NCBI RefSeq assembly: GCF_905147045.1
Contig: NC_065918.1
Location: 2,418,001-2,482,000, forward strand
Reading direction: 5' to 3'
DNA from: Nymphalis io
Lineage: Eukaryota; Arthropoda; Insecta; Lepidoptera; Nymphalidae
Length of the DNA: 64,000 nt
How positions within the stretch are numbered: the first letter of the stretch is position 1; each line of letters starts with the position of its first letter. Of this stretch, positions 11,303 to 23,612 are shown in pieces. The notes beneath the pieces were generated by a model, which had not been told where the DNA came from, ran no database searches, and was given only the letters and a program-made list of their open reading frames with translations. The translations under genes and the position numbers were made by a program.

Positions 11303-12638
11303 AGTTTAGTTTAATTTAAACAATAATTCAGTACTTATTTAATAACTGTCAGTTTGTGGTTATCGGTAGTGTCTGTGTTTAGTCAGCCATGACCATGTTT
11401 CATTGAATGGCTTATTTACATTTATTTTAATTGTTCTTGCTAAAGCATTTCTTTTTAAAACGAAATAAAAATATTATGTTATTATAATTTTATAAAATTA
11501 ATAATATATAAATTAAATAAGTACTTCCAATCGTTTCAGGTAGAACGAGATCATCCCATCATTAAACCCATGTAAGTAGATTCATGAAGAAATTTTAATA
11601 TATTTTTTTTTTGAATAAATAAAACAATTTATTAAGGAAATCAATTTCTATTACTAATATTTGTTTTTTTATCAATATTTTCAGGTGGCGAGGGCTCGTC
11701 AGTGACTAGCAGCGGGAACGAACACCGAGTAGTACTAACATTAAAATAAAACGTATATTAACACTAATCGACGTTCTACAATATAAAATGCATCCAATAT
11801 CATATGGATTGCACTTGTTCGCTGTAAAAGCATCGCAATTAGGAAAGCGAGAGTTTTGCACTCTTAATAGTTGCTCTATGTAATGTCTTCACTAATTTCT
11901 TTTTCTTTTTTTCAAATCATCAAATGTTACATAATTAACACATATATAAGAATTTGATATGCCTAATGCTCACAATTGATTTCGCTTATGTCAAGAATAT
12001 ATACAGTTTTAAAAATCGCAATTACTTCTCAAATATACATAATAAATATTTCTCGCGAAATTTGATTAGATGAAGATAAATAAAATTCTATGTTATAGTA
12101 TAGTATAAAACAAAAGCATATTAATATATTCATATGAATACAACCTTAATTTTTAAATCGTCTCAACTGAAAAAATACATTTAATGTAAGCAAAGCTCAA
12201 AATTCAAGAATTTAACAATATTAAAACTAAATAAAACCTTCGCAAATTGCTATTAACTCGAAAATATATTAATTGAAAAAAAGGATCTTATTTCTAAACG
12301 ACATAAGTAACAATTGTAAATTCGCAAAATTGAATCATGATTTAATGACATTTGGTGATTTCGTCGATCAATGTGTGATGAATTAGTGATGTTTGTATGT
12401 ATGTAGCTTACTATATGTTGCCTATTGCGATATCACTCTGCTTTATATTGAATTGTTAACAAAATCTGTGTTTATGTGTGTGTGTCTATCTTTTATGTAT
12501 TGTATCAATACTCTATACTTTGAATACGCATAAGAATATAATGTATCTTGATGTTAGAACTAATTCTAAAGCTTTTAAGTGACTTGATGTAGTAGTATCC
12601 CTTGTGTAGTTAAATTGTAGCCTTCTTGCTTGTGATTT

Positions 12639-12644
12639 AATAAA
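12639..12644 (+). promoter_or_regulatory. Poly(A) signal AATAAA
   Basis: AATAAA follows a long untranslated stretch after the terminal acceptor at 11684 and is followed by mixed T/G-containing sequence. It is the most distal AATAAA before the TA microsatellite. Several earlier AATAAA also exist, so the 3' end is uncertain. Confidence 0.3.
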
Positions 12645-12715
12645 TAATGGACATATTTAGATGAAAACGGTGAAAATTTATTTCAATGCAACTTAACATA
12701 TATGATTTAATGTTT

Positions 12716-12718
<3 letters not shown>

Positions 12719-12763
<45 letters not shown>

Positions 12764-12771
12764 TATAAATA

Positions 12772-12809
<38 letters not shown>

Positions 12810-12833
12810 TAAATATATATATATATATATAAA
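12719..12833. repeat. Compound (TA)n microsatellite
   Basis: Three TA runs are separated by 'aataaata'-type breaks, which suggests expansion of an original run followed by internal duplication. It lies just beyond the proposed 3' end of the plus-strand transcript. Confidence 0.92.
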
Positions 12834-12845
12834 ACACTCCTACCT

Positions 12846-13555
12846 AATAGTTTATTGCGCAATTGAAACGAACGTCATTTCATTTCTTTTGAGCATTATG
12901 TATATGATTTGATTGCTAGTATTTTAACAAGCTTTTATTTGTTGGATATACGATTGAAGAAGCAGTACTGGAAAGGCGCGGATAAACCTAATGACCAGAC
13001 ATTAGATTGTCAGACAGACTGTCAGTTTTAGAATGTTATGATTGTTAAGTCTCTGTTAAAGTTAATATTTGAAGCATTAACTTTTTAAATCTCTTTGTAT
13101 TAATTAGTGGCCTTATTTCCGTTTCCTAGCACATATATTTATGTGCAATTGGCTGATTGATTTTAATCTAATAAACATTTAAGTCAAAGAAAATGAAATA
13201 TCAAGTTTATGATTTTCAAATTTAAAAGTGACCTATTCGATTATGTAATTTATTTGCAATCTTTAAATTGCTATATTCGCCACCGTTTTTCCGTCGTAGC
13301 CAATTTTATTATATTACAAGTATAGTCTATCCTTTCTAAATGTTTTCAATAAATGGTCTATCGCTTTTTTAATCTTCTTTGTATTTTTTTTGTATATGTA
13401 TTGGAGTTAATCAAACGAACAAATGAATCGCCTTTATCATATTCATATATATGCATCATAGCTACTATGAAAACAGGTGAACACGAAATATTAATATAAT
13501 ACTAATAAACTAATATAAGGAAATAGTTTTCATGTTGTCCTGTAAATTATATAAT
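12846..13555. other. AT-rich interval, nothing recognised
   Basis: No repeat, coding frame or paired splice sites were seen between the TA microsatellite and the next SINE-B. Confidence 0.5.
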
Positions 13556-13826
13556 ATACGGGCACATGGGCCACCAGATGTTAAGTCGTAACCACTGCCC
13601 AAAAACATTGGCGATGTAAGAAGTATTAACGATTCTTTAAATCTCCAATGCTCCATCAACCTTTGAAACGAAGATGTTATGTCCCTTGTGTCTGTAGTTA
13701 CTCTGGCTCATTCATTCTTCAATTCGGAACGCAACAATACTAAGTATGGCTGTTTGGTGGTAGATTTACAGTTGAGTGGGTGATACATACCCAGACGAGC
13801 ATGCACAAAGCCCTACCAACTAGTTT
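13556..13826 (-). repeat. SINE-B copy, full body
   Basis: 'gggcacatgggccaccagatg' begins the tail side. The copy continues through 'gatgttatgtcccttgtg', 'cggaacgcaacaatactaag' and 'gcatgcacaaagccctacca' at the head. Moderately diverged from the copy at 59706. Confidence 0.78.
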
Positions 13827-14705
13827 TTTTTATACATACAGCCTTTTTTCACATCTTGAAAAAACGTAACTGTTCATACAGGTAACATAACAAAGTCATT
13901 ATATTGATAAATATTAATGGTAAAAGGTCTGGTCATTATATACGTATGATAATTGTTTTTAATTTATTTTCTTTTTATTATTTCACATATGTTACGTAGA
14001 AATATTAGACGTAGTGAATTTATTGATTGTCTTGCAGTGATATCTGTAAGTACTTACTTCATTACTCACTCGTGAAATATCGACAACCGACTTATGGTGA
14101 CATACTATTTTGACATTTTATTCTTGAAATATTATCATCATTAAGGTTTAGTATTGCATATCACTTTCTGACATTTCGTGACCGTTTTCTTCGGTGAGTT
14201 TCAAGTTTGTTCTTACAGATTAGCCCCGATGTCATGATTGTTTAGAATATAATGTATTTATGCAAATTAAATTATTCGTATGCTTTGTATTATCTGATAG
14301 AAGCAACTATTAAACTAAAAGAGCTAACAAACATGTTTGAATTACATTTTTCAATTGAAATTAATAATTTGTTTATCAAAAATATATTACCTTTTGTACA
14401 ACGATTATATTCTAAGGTAAGTTAATTAATTGCATTAGCTAGCACTCTAACCACATTGGTTATATAAAGCTTAATATGTGTAACTTAATAAGTGACAATT
14501 ATAATAAAATAATATCTATTCGAAAGTTCAATAACATTACAAAAAGCTTTGCAAATTAAACTAAACTGACCATAATGAACAAATAAAATAAACATATAAT
14601 ATAATATACATGTGATTTAAAACTATAACATCATAAAATTATTTTATCAATAAACATATTACTTGGACGTCTAATAAAATTTTTATTAATTTATAGGATT
14701 AATTA

Positions 14706-14935
14706 GAGACGAGATGGTTGGCACACGTGAATCTAACCGAAGACTACGGATACAAACCCAGTTCATGGATTTCATGTTGATTTGTATTTATATCTCGTTG
14801 ACGATAGTGAGGTAAGACAGCGATAGGAAACCTGCATGTGTAATTATCAAATTGGAACAGCGTGCTGGAATAAACTCTAAGCTTTCTCTTCAAAAGGAGA
14901 TAAGACTAGTTCAGTAGTACGATTTTTGATTTTTT
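14706..14935 (+). repeat. Diverged SINE-A copy
   Basis: It starts with 'gagatggttggcacacgtga' and passes through 'gaaacctgcatgtg' and 'ggaacagcgtgctggaataa' to 'ttcaaaaggagataag' in the SINE-A order. Internal deletions are present; the tail is degraded. Confidence 0.55.
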
Positions 14936-16504
14936 TTATCTTCAGAGTTCTGAATTCGGTTGTATTCTTTGTTAACTCAGAATTCCATTATTTATGAACC
15001 GATTAGGTACTCGTAAATTCTATTTTATTCCGAAGGGTGCACTTACCGTTTGGTTTCATTAAAATTTAAAGATAAAATACGGAGGGTATTTTATTATTCT
15101 ATTTCTAATATTTTATTCTAAGCTTTAAAAAATAGGGTTATGAGAATATTTATATGCTTGATATTTATTTGATATCAAAATTGATTTCGAAACGGATAGA
15201 TAAAAATAATATCAAGCAATTAATACAAAAAACTTTAAATATATTATATAGGTATTATCTATGTTATGTTAACCTCTTCGTTCTTTATTAAATTTTAAAT
15301 TAATAAAAACTATACATTGTAAGGCTATGTTATGAATTTTAGCCAGCCGTTTGGGCGTGTCTGCGATAAGATACAAACATTTGCTTTAATAATATTACTT
15401 AGTAAGATTAGAACAGCTGTGCGATCCTAATCCTGAATAATATAGGTATATCGAATACAAAGACAGGCTCCGTACGTGTGTAAATATTTGACTTAGTGCT
15501 TGAACTTTGCCCGCTCTGAATTAATTATGTAACTGCTCATATCAAAGCAGGCATTATCGACATATCGTTATTATAACTAATTATAATGTTAAAATACATA
15601 TCTTTATCTGAACTTTAGAAACAAAATAATTGTACCTGCTTGTCAATGTAAGCTGGTGTTCAAGCTACTTTGAAAAACCCCTTCTATTAAAGGCCCTGAG
15701 TATTAAAAACTAAGAAGAGACTTATACCCTTATTCCACTACGATGCTCTACTGCGATTTCTTGTGAATAAAACTTCAATAATAATTGACAGATTACCATG
15801 AAAGTTTACACATATGTTTATTCTTTATGGTAAAAGTTTATATATATAATCCAGTTCGTTGTAACTCGCTGCTAGATGGCGCTGCAGCACATACATTTAT
15901 ATACCGCTCAACCAATGGCCATTACTATTCATTTATTAGTATTTATATACAGACAAGACAAGTTCTACCTTTACGTAAAGAAGTTCTGCTAATAATAAAA
16001 ATTGACAATGATTTCACTAGCATAAGATTGGTGATATTCTTCGTGAGTTAATGATGATAAGGGAATTTATGTCTAGAAGAATCAGAATGTATGATTTCTC
16101 GAAGACCAGTTTAAGTATTAAAGCATAAAAAAAAAAAGTTGAGTCGGTGGTAGAGCTTCGGGCTAGCATTACATTAGGTAAATATCTACTTTATAATTGT
16201 GTTCAGGTTGGTAGATTAATAAGCCGCTTAAATTAAAGAATCAAGGAATATGACATCTTAGAGTGCAAGGTCAGCGGCTGCTATAGCGAGTTCTTCACAG
16301 TGAGTTAATTATACTCGCAATGCAGTATCTAACGACAAAGTTGGTACTTACCAAAAGTTGGTACATTTGTAGTATAAGTTACGGTAAAGTGGATAGTTTA
16401 AAAAAACATAATTTTATGTGGCAACCTTCACGGTAGTCGGTCAATCAGCGTCGGAGTTTTTTAATTATCTGATTTATTTATGAACTTCCATCTATGCCAA
16501 TAAT
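14936..16504. other. AT-rich interval, no supported gene
   Basis: The frame at 15785-16051 (+) spans 'ctagatggcgctgcag', a short motif also seen near 18434. It lacks coding character or splice support. Confidence 0.45.
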
Positions 16505-16640
16505 ATAAATGTGAAAATAACTCCGTCTGTCAAGCTGTCACGGCTTCGCCACTACATCGATTTTGATGAAATTTGGTTTGAAGCAAGCTTGAACCCATAG
16601 GAAGGATATAGGCTTATAAATTAGGACGTTGCAAATAATA
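16505..16640 (+). repeat. Dispersed repeat family H (cgattttgatgaaatttgg core)
   Basis: 'actccgtctgtcaagctgtc', 'cgattttgatgaaatttgg' and 'ggaaggatataggctt' follow the order of a very common insect dispersed repeat, also at 21713-21880. Class unknown. Confidence 0.5.
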
Positions 16641-17182
16641 AAATAATTTCTCTAATTACTAAAAATGTAAAGCAAAGGTTTACCATTTAATAACATAAAT
16701 AATATTAATACATAGCGCTTTTGCAGACGGATTAAAATTAAAAAAAGTCCATATGTAGTGCATGAGACCTGCAAAACAGCAGAGCAAAACGTTGGAAATC
16801 GACGTTGTTGTTGATACGCTTATTTGAAGCTTGCGTCGTGTAAATTTTAATTTTAATTATTGTATTCAGTATCGCGTGTCAATTTCCGAGGACGTTTATA
16901 AAAGCTGCTTCGAAGTATGGAATTGAAATGAGTTGCTAGAATGAAGATCCGACTTAATTAGAAATGAGAAATAGTAATGTCTTATGTGATATACGTTATT
17001 TTCCGTTTAAACCTTCAAGTACCTTAAGACCTACTAACAATTATATTAAGCCGACTACCCCTCATGAAGTTTTCATAATGATTTGTGAAGTCAGAAATTA
17101 TTGATATAATTGAGATTCGACTATTTATTATCTCTTTATATAATTCGTATTGATGTAACTCATTATATTTGCATAACTACCT

Positions 17183-17400
17183 GCTGGTCAAGTAGATAGC
17201 TTGAAGGCTTGTAGATCCCGAGGTTCTAAGTTCAGATTCCGAGCAAGGCAATAAAAGCTATTGGATCCCAGTAATTCTCATTATCAATGCTTAATTGTAA
17301 CCAAGCAATCACCTAAAGCACACTTAGACTATGAGAGCTAGAGAGTACTTGTGTTTGTCATACACCTGCATTATAATATTATGCAGGTGTAGGCCCTATA
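17183..17400 (+). repeat. SINE-C copy with internal deletion
   Basis: It has a tRNA-like head (ctggtcaagtagatagcttg; box-B-like gttcagattccg), then 'gcaataaaagctattgg', then a jump to the distal body ('gactatgagagctagagag', 'tgtgtttgtcatacacctg'). Compared with the copy at 28438 the central part is missing. The 11-bp inverted repeat at 17361-17391 (tacacctgcat / atgcaggtgta) lies in this tail and is probably a product of the SINE's own sequence. Confidence 0.6.
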
Positions 17401-18376
17401 GCTAATAGTAAAGGGAGAGTGCAGTGTGGAACTTTAGTCTTAAAAACATTTTAATAATGACATAGTAAAATGCAAAGCATAAAAAAAGATTAAAGTTAAA
17501 ATAAAACACAATCATTTATTAAAATAGTTTAGAATATTTTTTTTAAAAGAATTTTAAATTATAACAAAGACTGTATTGTTTTATGCGCTAGCCGAACAAT
17601 GAATATAAGTTTTTAGAGAATATTTTTATTAATTAACAATTAAAATTACATGAATTACAATATATTGTATAAAAAAATCGAATTCGATGAGAATTTATTC
17701 TTTATTCAAACATAGAAGCGTTCGATTTTATATTTTTCTGAAGATTATATTGTGTTAAATTTGAAATCACTGTTCACGATTTTGGTCGTTACCATGACGA
17801 TGGCATATAGATTGTAAGCATTATTCGTAACGTTTGGTTTATTTTTAACCTTGTTTATCCTTGCTGTTCCGTTCATACCGAAAACTTAAGTAGTTTTAAT
17901 TCGGTCGAATTAGGTCACTCTGTCGACATACTACAAAACTTCAGAAGTAAGTTAAAATATTTTAGTAAAATATGTTTGGCAAGCAGTTCTTTATGTTTTA
18001 AGAAATGTTAATGCAGACGAACATGTAAATGATATTGTTAGCTAAAACTTTTTATAAGTACCTTAAGAGTTATAGATTAATCTTGACGATACTGCAATAG
18101 ACCGGAATGTTGATGAAAGCACAATCTTAGTTTGAAATGTTTGTTTTCACACTTTGACACTTAACACGAAAAAATCTTACAAAATCCATTATGTTTAGGT
18201 ACCCAAGTATTTATTTGAGTATCCTCGAGTATTCTAAATGGTATCTATATTTCCTAGTTTTTTATATACGTTTTCAGAAAGCATTTCGTTTAAGAAGTCA
18301 TAAGCTTTCAGCAAATTAACTAATACTGCATCTATTTATATGGATGATCGAGATGGAATGGCTGTGCACGCCATCA

Positions 18377-18408
18377 AGTAGTAGCTAAGGTACTCCGTAG
18401 CTACTACT
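18377..18408. repeat. Perfect 11-bp inverted repeat
   Basis: agtagtagcta (18377-18387) and tagctactact (18398-18408) flank a 10-nt loop. It lies in a small region of higher GC that also holds 'ctagatggcgct'. Function unknown. Confidence 0.6.
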
Positions 18409-18784
18409 AGCAGTTGCTTCTACGCTATTTCCCTAGATGGCGCTATGCAGTGCATTCGTTTTCCAAACAACGTCCAATAGAGTGCAGTATAACATTAAAC
18501 GTGATTTATTATTAGGAAAAATTAATTTAAATGTAAAGCTGATAATAATATGTTATTAGAGCTTTTAATAATAAATTTAAGATTAGAATGTAAATAGCAG
18601 CTATAAATACGGATAGTAAAAGTATATCTTATGAGATCGCAAGCATTTTCATCTCGTTCGTGAAATCACACAGTAATTATTCCTTACGAAAAAATTAAAT
18701 TAAAAACAATATCAAAATTCTACTTGTTTTTATCGACTCTTTCTCAGGAGGTTTTGTTTTAAGTAAATAGGATTATGTGCAGTA

Positions 18785-18850
18785 ACAGCTTGTAAATGTC
18801 CCACAGCTGGGCTACGGCCTCCTCTCCCCTTTTGAGGAGAAGGGGATAAG
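18785..18850 (-). repeat. SINE-A 3' end fragment
   Basis: 'cagcttgtaaatgtcccaca' to 'ccccttttgaggagaaggg' is the complement of the last ~65 bases of SINE-A, a 5'-truncated insertion. Confidence 0.75.
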
Positions 18851-19968
18851 TTAATTATCATTAAAACTTATGTTACACGGCAATTTTAAATTGGCAGCTA
18901 GGAAGATCCAATGAATAGAATACTGGATCTGAACCGAATATTGCGACTTCAAGTAGCTTAAGCAACACTGACTGTTCATGTACTTATTATGTGATTATAT
19001 TACGTGAGGATATAAGCTTATGTCGGATGATATTTGAGCATAAGCGATAACTCATTTTGTTGTAGCGTTAAATTCGCTGTAAACCTTATCCTCAACAGAA
19101 AATTGTTTTACCGAGTAAGTCACAAAGCGTAAAAAATAACAGTGAGATTATTAGATCTATGCTTAATGCATTGGGCACAAGGGGATTAGCTTAGTAATAG
19201 CTTAGACTGATAATATAAAGTGTTTAATGTTTTCAATATAAATGAAACGAAGCATTTATAATAACTTTTATGTCTCCATATGCAGTACTAATGAATTAAA
19301 ATTATACAACGATTTTACAGTTACACAATTACTAATTAATTTATGACAGAGAGAGAGAAATCTGTTTGTCAGATATGCATTTAAAACCCAACGACCACCT
19401 ATCTTGTATTGTTTTAATTATAATAATTGCCAGATAGCATATCATTGAATTGGTTAATCCCTTTCAATTAGCTTAATCGAGAATTCTAGCGTATAAATTG
19501 ATATTTCAGTAGAATTCTATATGAAATCATTATATGGTAAATTAACCTGAATTTCTAACAATATTAACAAATTAGCGTAAAACTTTAGGAACGAATTTAA
19601 GTGAAAAGTAAATATGTAATGCTTGCGTAATCGTGTCTGACGTATAAGGTTTTACTGATAACAAATAGACACTTAGTTACACGTGTTTTCATATTTTTTT
19701 TCAATTTTTTTACCTTAATTTTTATCGTTAAGAAGATTTTAATAAAACAAAGAGTATCTTCCGTGTTTTATTGAATTAAATTCGAGAAAAGAACGACCCT
19801 TATAAAGGTTTAGTATATTAATTTTGTTACATTCGACTTTTTCACTTCGTCTTAGAAATATTTTTAATAAAGTAAAAGGGACGACGAATAACAATCACCT
19901 CTCCTAATTGCTATTATAAGATTCTAATAAGCTTTTTTCCGTTCCTCCTAATATACATATATATATAG
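18851..19968. other. AT-rich interval, nothing recognised
   Basis: No paired splice sites, recognised repeat or coding frame were found. Confidence 0.5.
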
Positions 19969-20100
19969 CCTGTAAATGACTTCCCTTAAGGATTGCACTA
20001 ATCCTTAAAGGAGTAGGATAAACATGTAACAATTTTTCGTCCAATAATGCAGGTTTTATTAAAATTGTCTTCAACACCGAGAACGAGATGATTTATAAGA
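19969..20100 (-). repeat. Decayed SINE-A
   Basis: 'agcctgtaaatgac', 'aatgcaggttttatt' and 'accgagaacgagatgattta' keep the order and spacing of SINE-A landmarks despite heavy divergence. Confidence 0.4.
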
Positions 20101-21663
20101 ACTTATAAATGAAAAATCAGTAATAATCTCGCCCGTGCATATAAATTTTACTACATTAAATATCTTTGTTGGCCTTAATTCTGTATAATTAGATTACGTA
20201 AAATTTACTATAATATCATTTATCATTAAATATCGTTATTTTAAGATCAAAAGAGATTATTGACGTCTGCTAAAATAGATACATTATGGTATCGAGGACT
20301 TACGCAAACATATTTTAAGACCCATTACGTATGTTTTAGATGTTTCTCTTGTGAGGCATAACGTAAAAGGTTTGGGCAAATCGGTAATTTTCGTGAGAAT
20401 TCGTAAAAATATACATTATTGTACATACATACATATTGTCGCGGAATTTCTTCCGAAATTTCTATCAAAAGTCAGTCCTAGGAGTAAAATCATGTCATAC
20501 TTATCATAGAAATGCATTGTCATCGGTGCTCAACCAAAATGTACGATTTCAACTCTGTGGCTTAAGAGGAAGTGGTATTCCGGTACACTAACACACATTG
20601 CAAGTTATATAAAAAAATATAAGCAAATAAAAACTCGTTGTTGTTTGAACGGATTTGACTACGCGATATTTATTTGAAACATACGTCTTTTTGGCTTATT
20701 TGCCAATATTATCCTTGCAAGTATTTAAGCCTGCTCACTCTTTCATTTCCCCGTATTGTTTTTTTTTTAATAACGATAATAATAACATATCTTAGTAATG
20801 CAGCTTTATTCTATAAACTAATGTGAACCGTGCATTAGTTTTGTACATATAAACACCCTTTAACAAATAAATATAATGATTAATAGTTTCTTTACTTTTT
20901 AGTTATTTATGATTTCATTGGTATATTGTCTTTTTACTTTGAAAATTGCACTTACCATCCTTTTTAAAACATCTGGGTAAGATTATATTTTTGTATATAT
21001 TTTGAAGCGATCCTAATATGAATATTATCTAGTATGGATTAGTGCGGTACGAAGGATAGAGGCTATTTTTGTATAGCTACATAAGTATACAAAATGATGA
21101 GAGGATTGTACCTATATTCACGTTAGTAAATTTATTAATGTTTGTAGACACCAGTCTACTATAGGCTTAATGTAATACAATTCATGTTGCATAAAATATT
21201 TACAATGAAAATGATCTTGAAAACATTTTCAAAAAACCTTCGAGGGATATACCTATATTAGTTTGTAAAATCGAAATGCGTGCTATTTGAATTACGAATA
21301 TAACAAAATCATGTTACGCGAAATAAGATCAAACAAAATTTTAATTACTTAAATATTGAGAATCAAAAGCGAACTAGTACTGTTTGAAATTTTGACGCCG
21401 TCAAAACGATGCCCTATATTCACATGCCTCGCGGGCTTATACCATGATACATCTGGTATTTGAACCTCAACATGGCTGACGTACAATTTCGAAAATTGAT
21501 GTCGAATCAATACGCGGCTTTTTGATATAACGTTTTGCGTTTACAGTTTATTTAATATTCAACGAAGTTATGTTTTTTACGGTGTACGTGATTGAATTTT
21601 CTAATATAATGGTTTAATATTTTATGATACGTGAATTAATAATCAATAAATAAAGTATCCATA
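20101..21663. other. AT-rich interval, nothing firm
   Basis: The only structure seen is a 17-bp palindrome with a CpG core at 21390-21406 (ttttgacg c cgtcaaaa), in a short stretch of higher GC. No gene evidence. Confidence 0.45.

Positions 21664-21712
<49 letters not shown>
21664..21712. repeat. (TA)n microsatellite
   Basis: A pure TA run of about 48 bases that directly abuts the family-H repeat on its right. Confidence 0.92.
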
Positions 21713-21714
<2 letters not shown>

Positions 21715-21880
21715 CTCTACTGATGTTATAAACGTAAATGTAGCTCTGTATGTCTGTTACGCTTTCACGCCTAAAGCACTGAACCGATTTTGATGAAATT
21801 TGGAATAGACATTTAATAGAGAATATATGCCTACCTTTTATAGCGAAAAAAAGGCTTAAAGGGGTTGAAATAGGGGATGC
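21713..21880 (+). repeat. Dispersed repeat family H
   Basis: 'tatgtctgttacgctttcac' and 'ctgaaccgattttgatgaaa' are followed by 'ggcttaaaggggttgaaata'. Same core as 16505-16640. The TA run at its left edge may have served as target. Confidence 0.6.
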
Positions 21881-22423
21881 ACTTTTGTATGGGATTGAGT
21901 CATTTTCGAAGATATAACCATTATCAACTTGAACAACTTGATATAACTTTGTATTTAGGCACTTGAAGTAAATTAAACATTTGCTCTAGCGTTTTTGAAA
22001 TTTTGACCTACATAGGAATCAAATAGGATGTGAAAGATCATATTATGGAAGTGTGATGTTCTTCGTAAAAATGTTTGCTATATAATTATTTCGGTTGTTT
22101 GCAGGCTGTTTTCTTTCGGTTTTATATTTTTGCTTTTTTTGGGTCGTTTGTTTGAATATTACATTTGATAAAAGTAGTTTGTTTTCGAATTTAGCTTTTT
22201 TATTATTATTTTATATTATTAAATTATTATTATAATTATTTTCAATTGGATTGTTATTAATTTTTGCTTAATTACTAGAATAATTATATCACTAATATCA
22301 TAAGCAAAGGTTTGTGTGTGTTGTAAATATTGGTTACTTCCTCACGCTTTATCACGCTTTATGACATAATTAACATATTTTCACTTTTTTATTCCTTATA
22401 AATAAAGCTAATTATAAATAAAG

Positions 22424-22535
22424 TCTGTAAATGTCCTCCTCCTGTTCAAATGCTACTACGAGCAGTTGGCGCGTATAAAACCTTGTGACAGAATTTCATT
22501 AAATTCATCCAAATTAAATACATGTCAAAATAAAG
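22424..22535 (-). repeat. Decayed SINE-A fragment
   Basis: 'agtctgtaaatgtcctc' then 'gtgacagaatttcattaaatt' recalls the SINE-A tail and 'ggcagaatttcagtgaaatt'. Weak. Confidence 0.35.
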
Positions 22536-22892
22536 GTAACATCTTCGCGTTTAAGCGCTTCAGTTAAGATCAACCATTAATAGATTAATTATAGATCATT
22601 AATTACGCAAACGCGCAACGCAAATGCCTGAAATAATCATATACGGCATGACCGAATACCCAAATTATCTTGTAATATTAATGAAAAATTGTATTCGAAC
22701 GATTCTGAGGGCCTTGCTTTGCCTTTTTTGAAGAAGTATTATTTTTATTTGGAATGCTCGTTTTTATTCGTATGAAGAGTTCACGTTTCACCTAATTTAT
22801 AGTTTGACAACGTTTTAACGTTCTTGGCACTGGCGTTAAGAAATAAATAAATGTAAAGGAAGATGGTACAAATTAAAGAGCCGTTGTACATT

Positions 22893-23070
22893 AAGTAACA
22901 GCTAAAGGCCTCCTCTTGAACTGACACATGCAGGTTTTCTCACAATGGTTTCCTTCGCCACCGTACATGAGACACTTTAACTATAAGCACAAGTTGAGTA
23001 ATTGAATAATAAGAAACGCTTGTTTGAATGCGAACCCACAATCTTCGTTTAAAATCGATACGATTTTAAA
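22893..23070 (-). repeat. Decayed SINE-A
   Basis: 'aaaggcctcctctt', 'gacacatgcaggttttctca', 'tggtttccttcgccaccgta' and 'gcgaacccacaatcttcg' keep SINE-A order, with the segment after the tail deleted. Confidence 0.52.
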
Positions 23071-23435
23071 CGTATATGTTTCACCTACTGGTCATATTAG
23101 ATTAGGCAATAACTGTTTAGTTGTGTTTATATTATTTGTGTGTTCGTAATGCCTAATCATTGTAGCTTGATATTGAGATTCATATTTTATTTTTATGCTG
23201 CTTGAACGGGAAGTCCGGAAAAAACGCGTAAGTACTCTTTTTATAAATTATTATAATATATTGTAAGCATGATAATGTTTTCGTATATGTTCAAATTCGA
23301 TTGTTACGTGCAAGTAAATCTCCGTACCTTGAAATATATTCCCTTCGTTTTTATTTGTAAATCTTCCTTTCTATGTAAAAGTTATAAAAATTAACATTCC
23401 TTACTCGTTTAATCTAAAAAACTTTTTAATTGACA

Positions 23436-23612
23436 TGGCCTCTATGGAGGTGACCCCCCAGGTCATAGACATAGACTGTGAATTATAACATAAGGAAGTG
23501 TTAATATAAGATGTTATGTCTTTTGTGCCTATAGTATATATTAATGTCAGATAGTCAGTGGAAACGCTGCTAAAAGTGCTGTCAAACCATAAGCACTTGC
23601 ACAAAGCACATG
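23436..23612 (-). repeat. Decayed SINE-B
   Basis: 'aagatgttatgtcttttgtg' is a clear SINE-B landmark, and 'gcacttgcacaaagcac' recalls the head. The rest is heavily altered. The frame at 23401-23652 (-) is a by-product. Confidence 0.42.

Larger units (their letters stand above)
10117..12665 (+). ncRNA. Candidate three-exon transcript, little coding capacity
   Basis: Proposed exons are 10117-10171 (donor GGCA then gtaagcg), 11540-11571 (acceptor ccaatcgtttcag, donor cccat then gtaagt) and 11685 to about 12665 (acceptor atcaatattttcag, poly(A) signal at 12639-12644). All splice sites except the first exon's start are near consensus. The spliced RNA has no long frame. Its first ATG is made across the 11571/11685 junction and reads MWRGLVSD then stop; a later ATG at 11788 opens 31 codons ending at 11883. 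Another reading of the last exon gives GEGSSVTSSGNEHRVVLTLK and a stop at the point where GC drops, but the 32-nt exon closes that frame. So this may be a long non-coding RNA, a micropeptide gene, or the 3' end of a coding gene whose other exons are not recognised. SINE-A lies in intron 1. Confidence 0.4.

Noticed and set aside
17361..17391. 11-bp inverted repeat that looked like a free hairpin
   Set aside because: It lies within the tail of a SINE-C copy and is probably explained by that sequence.
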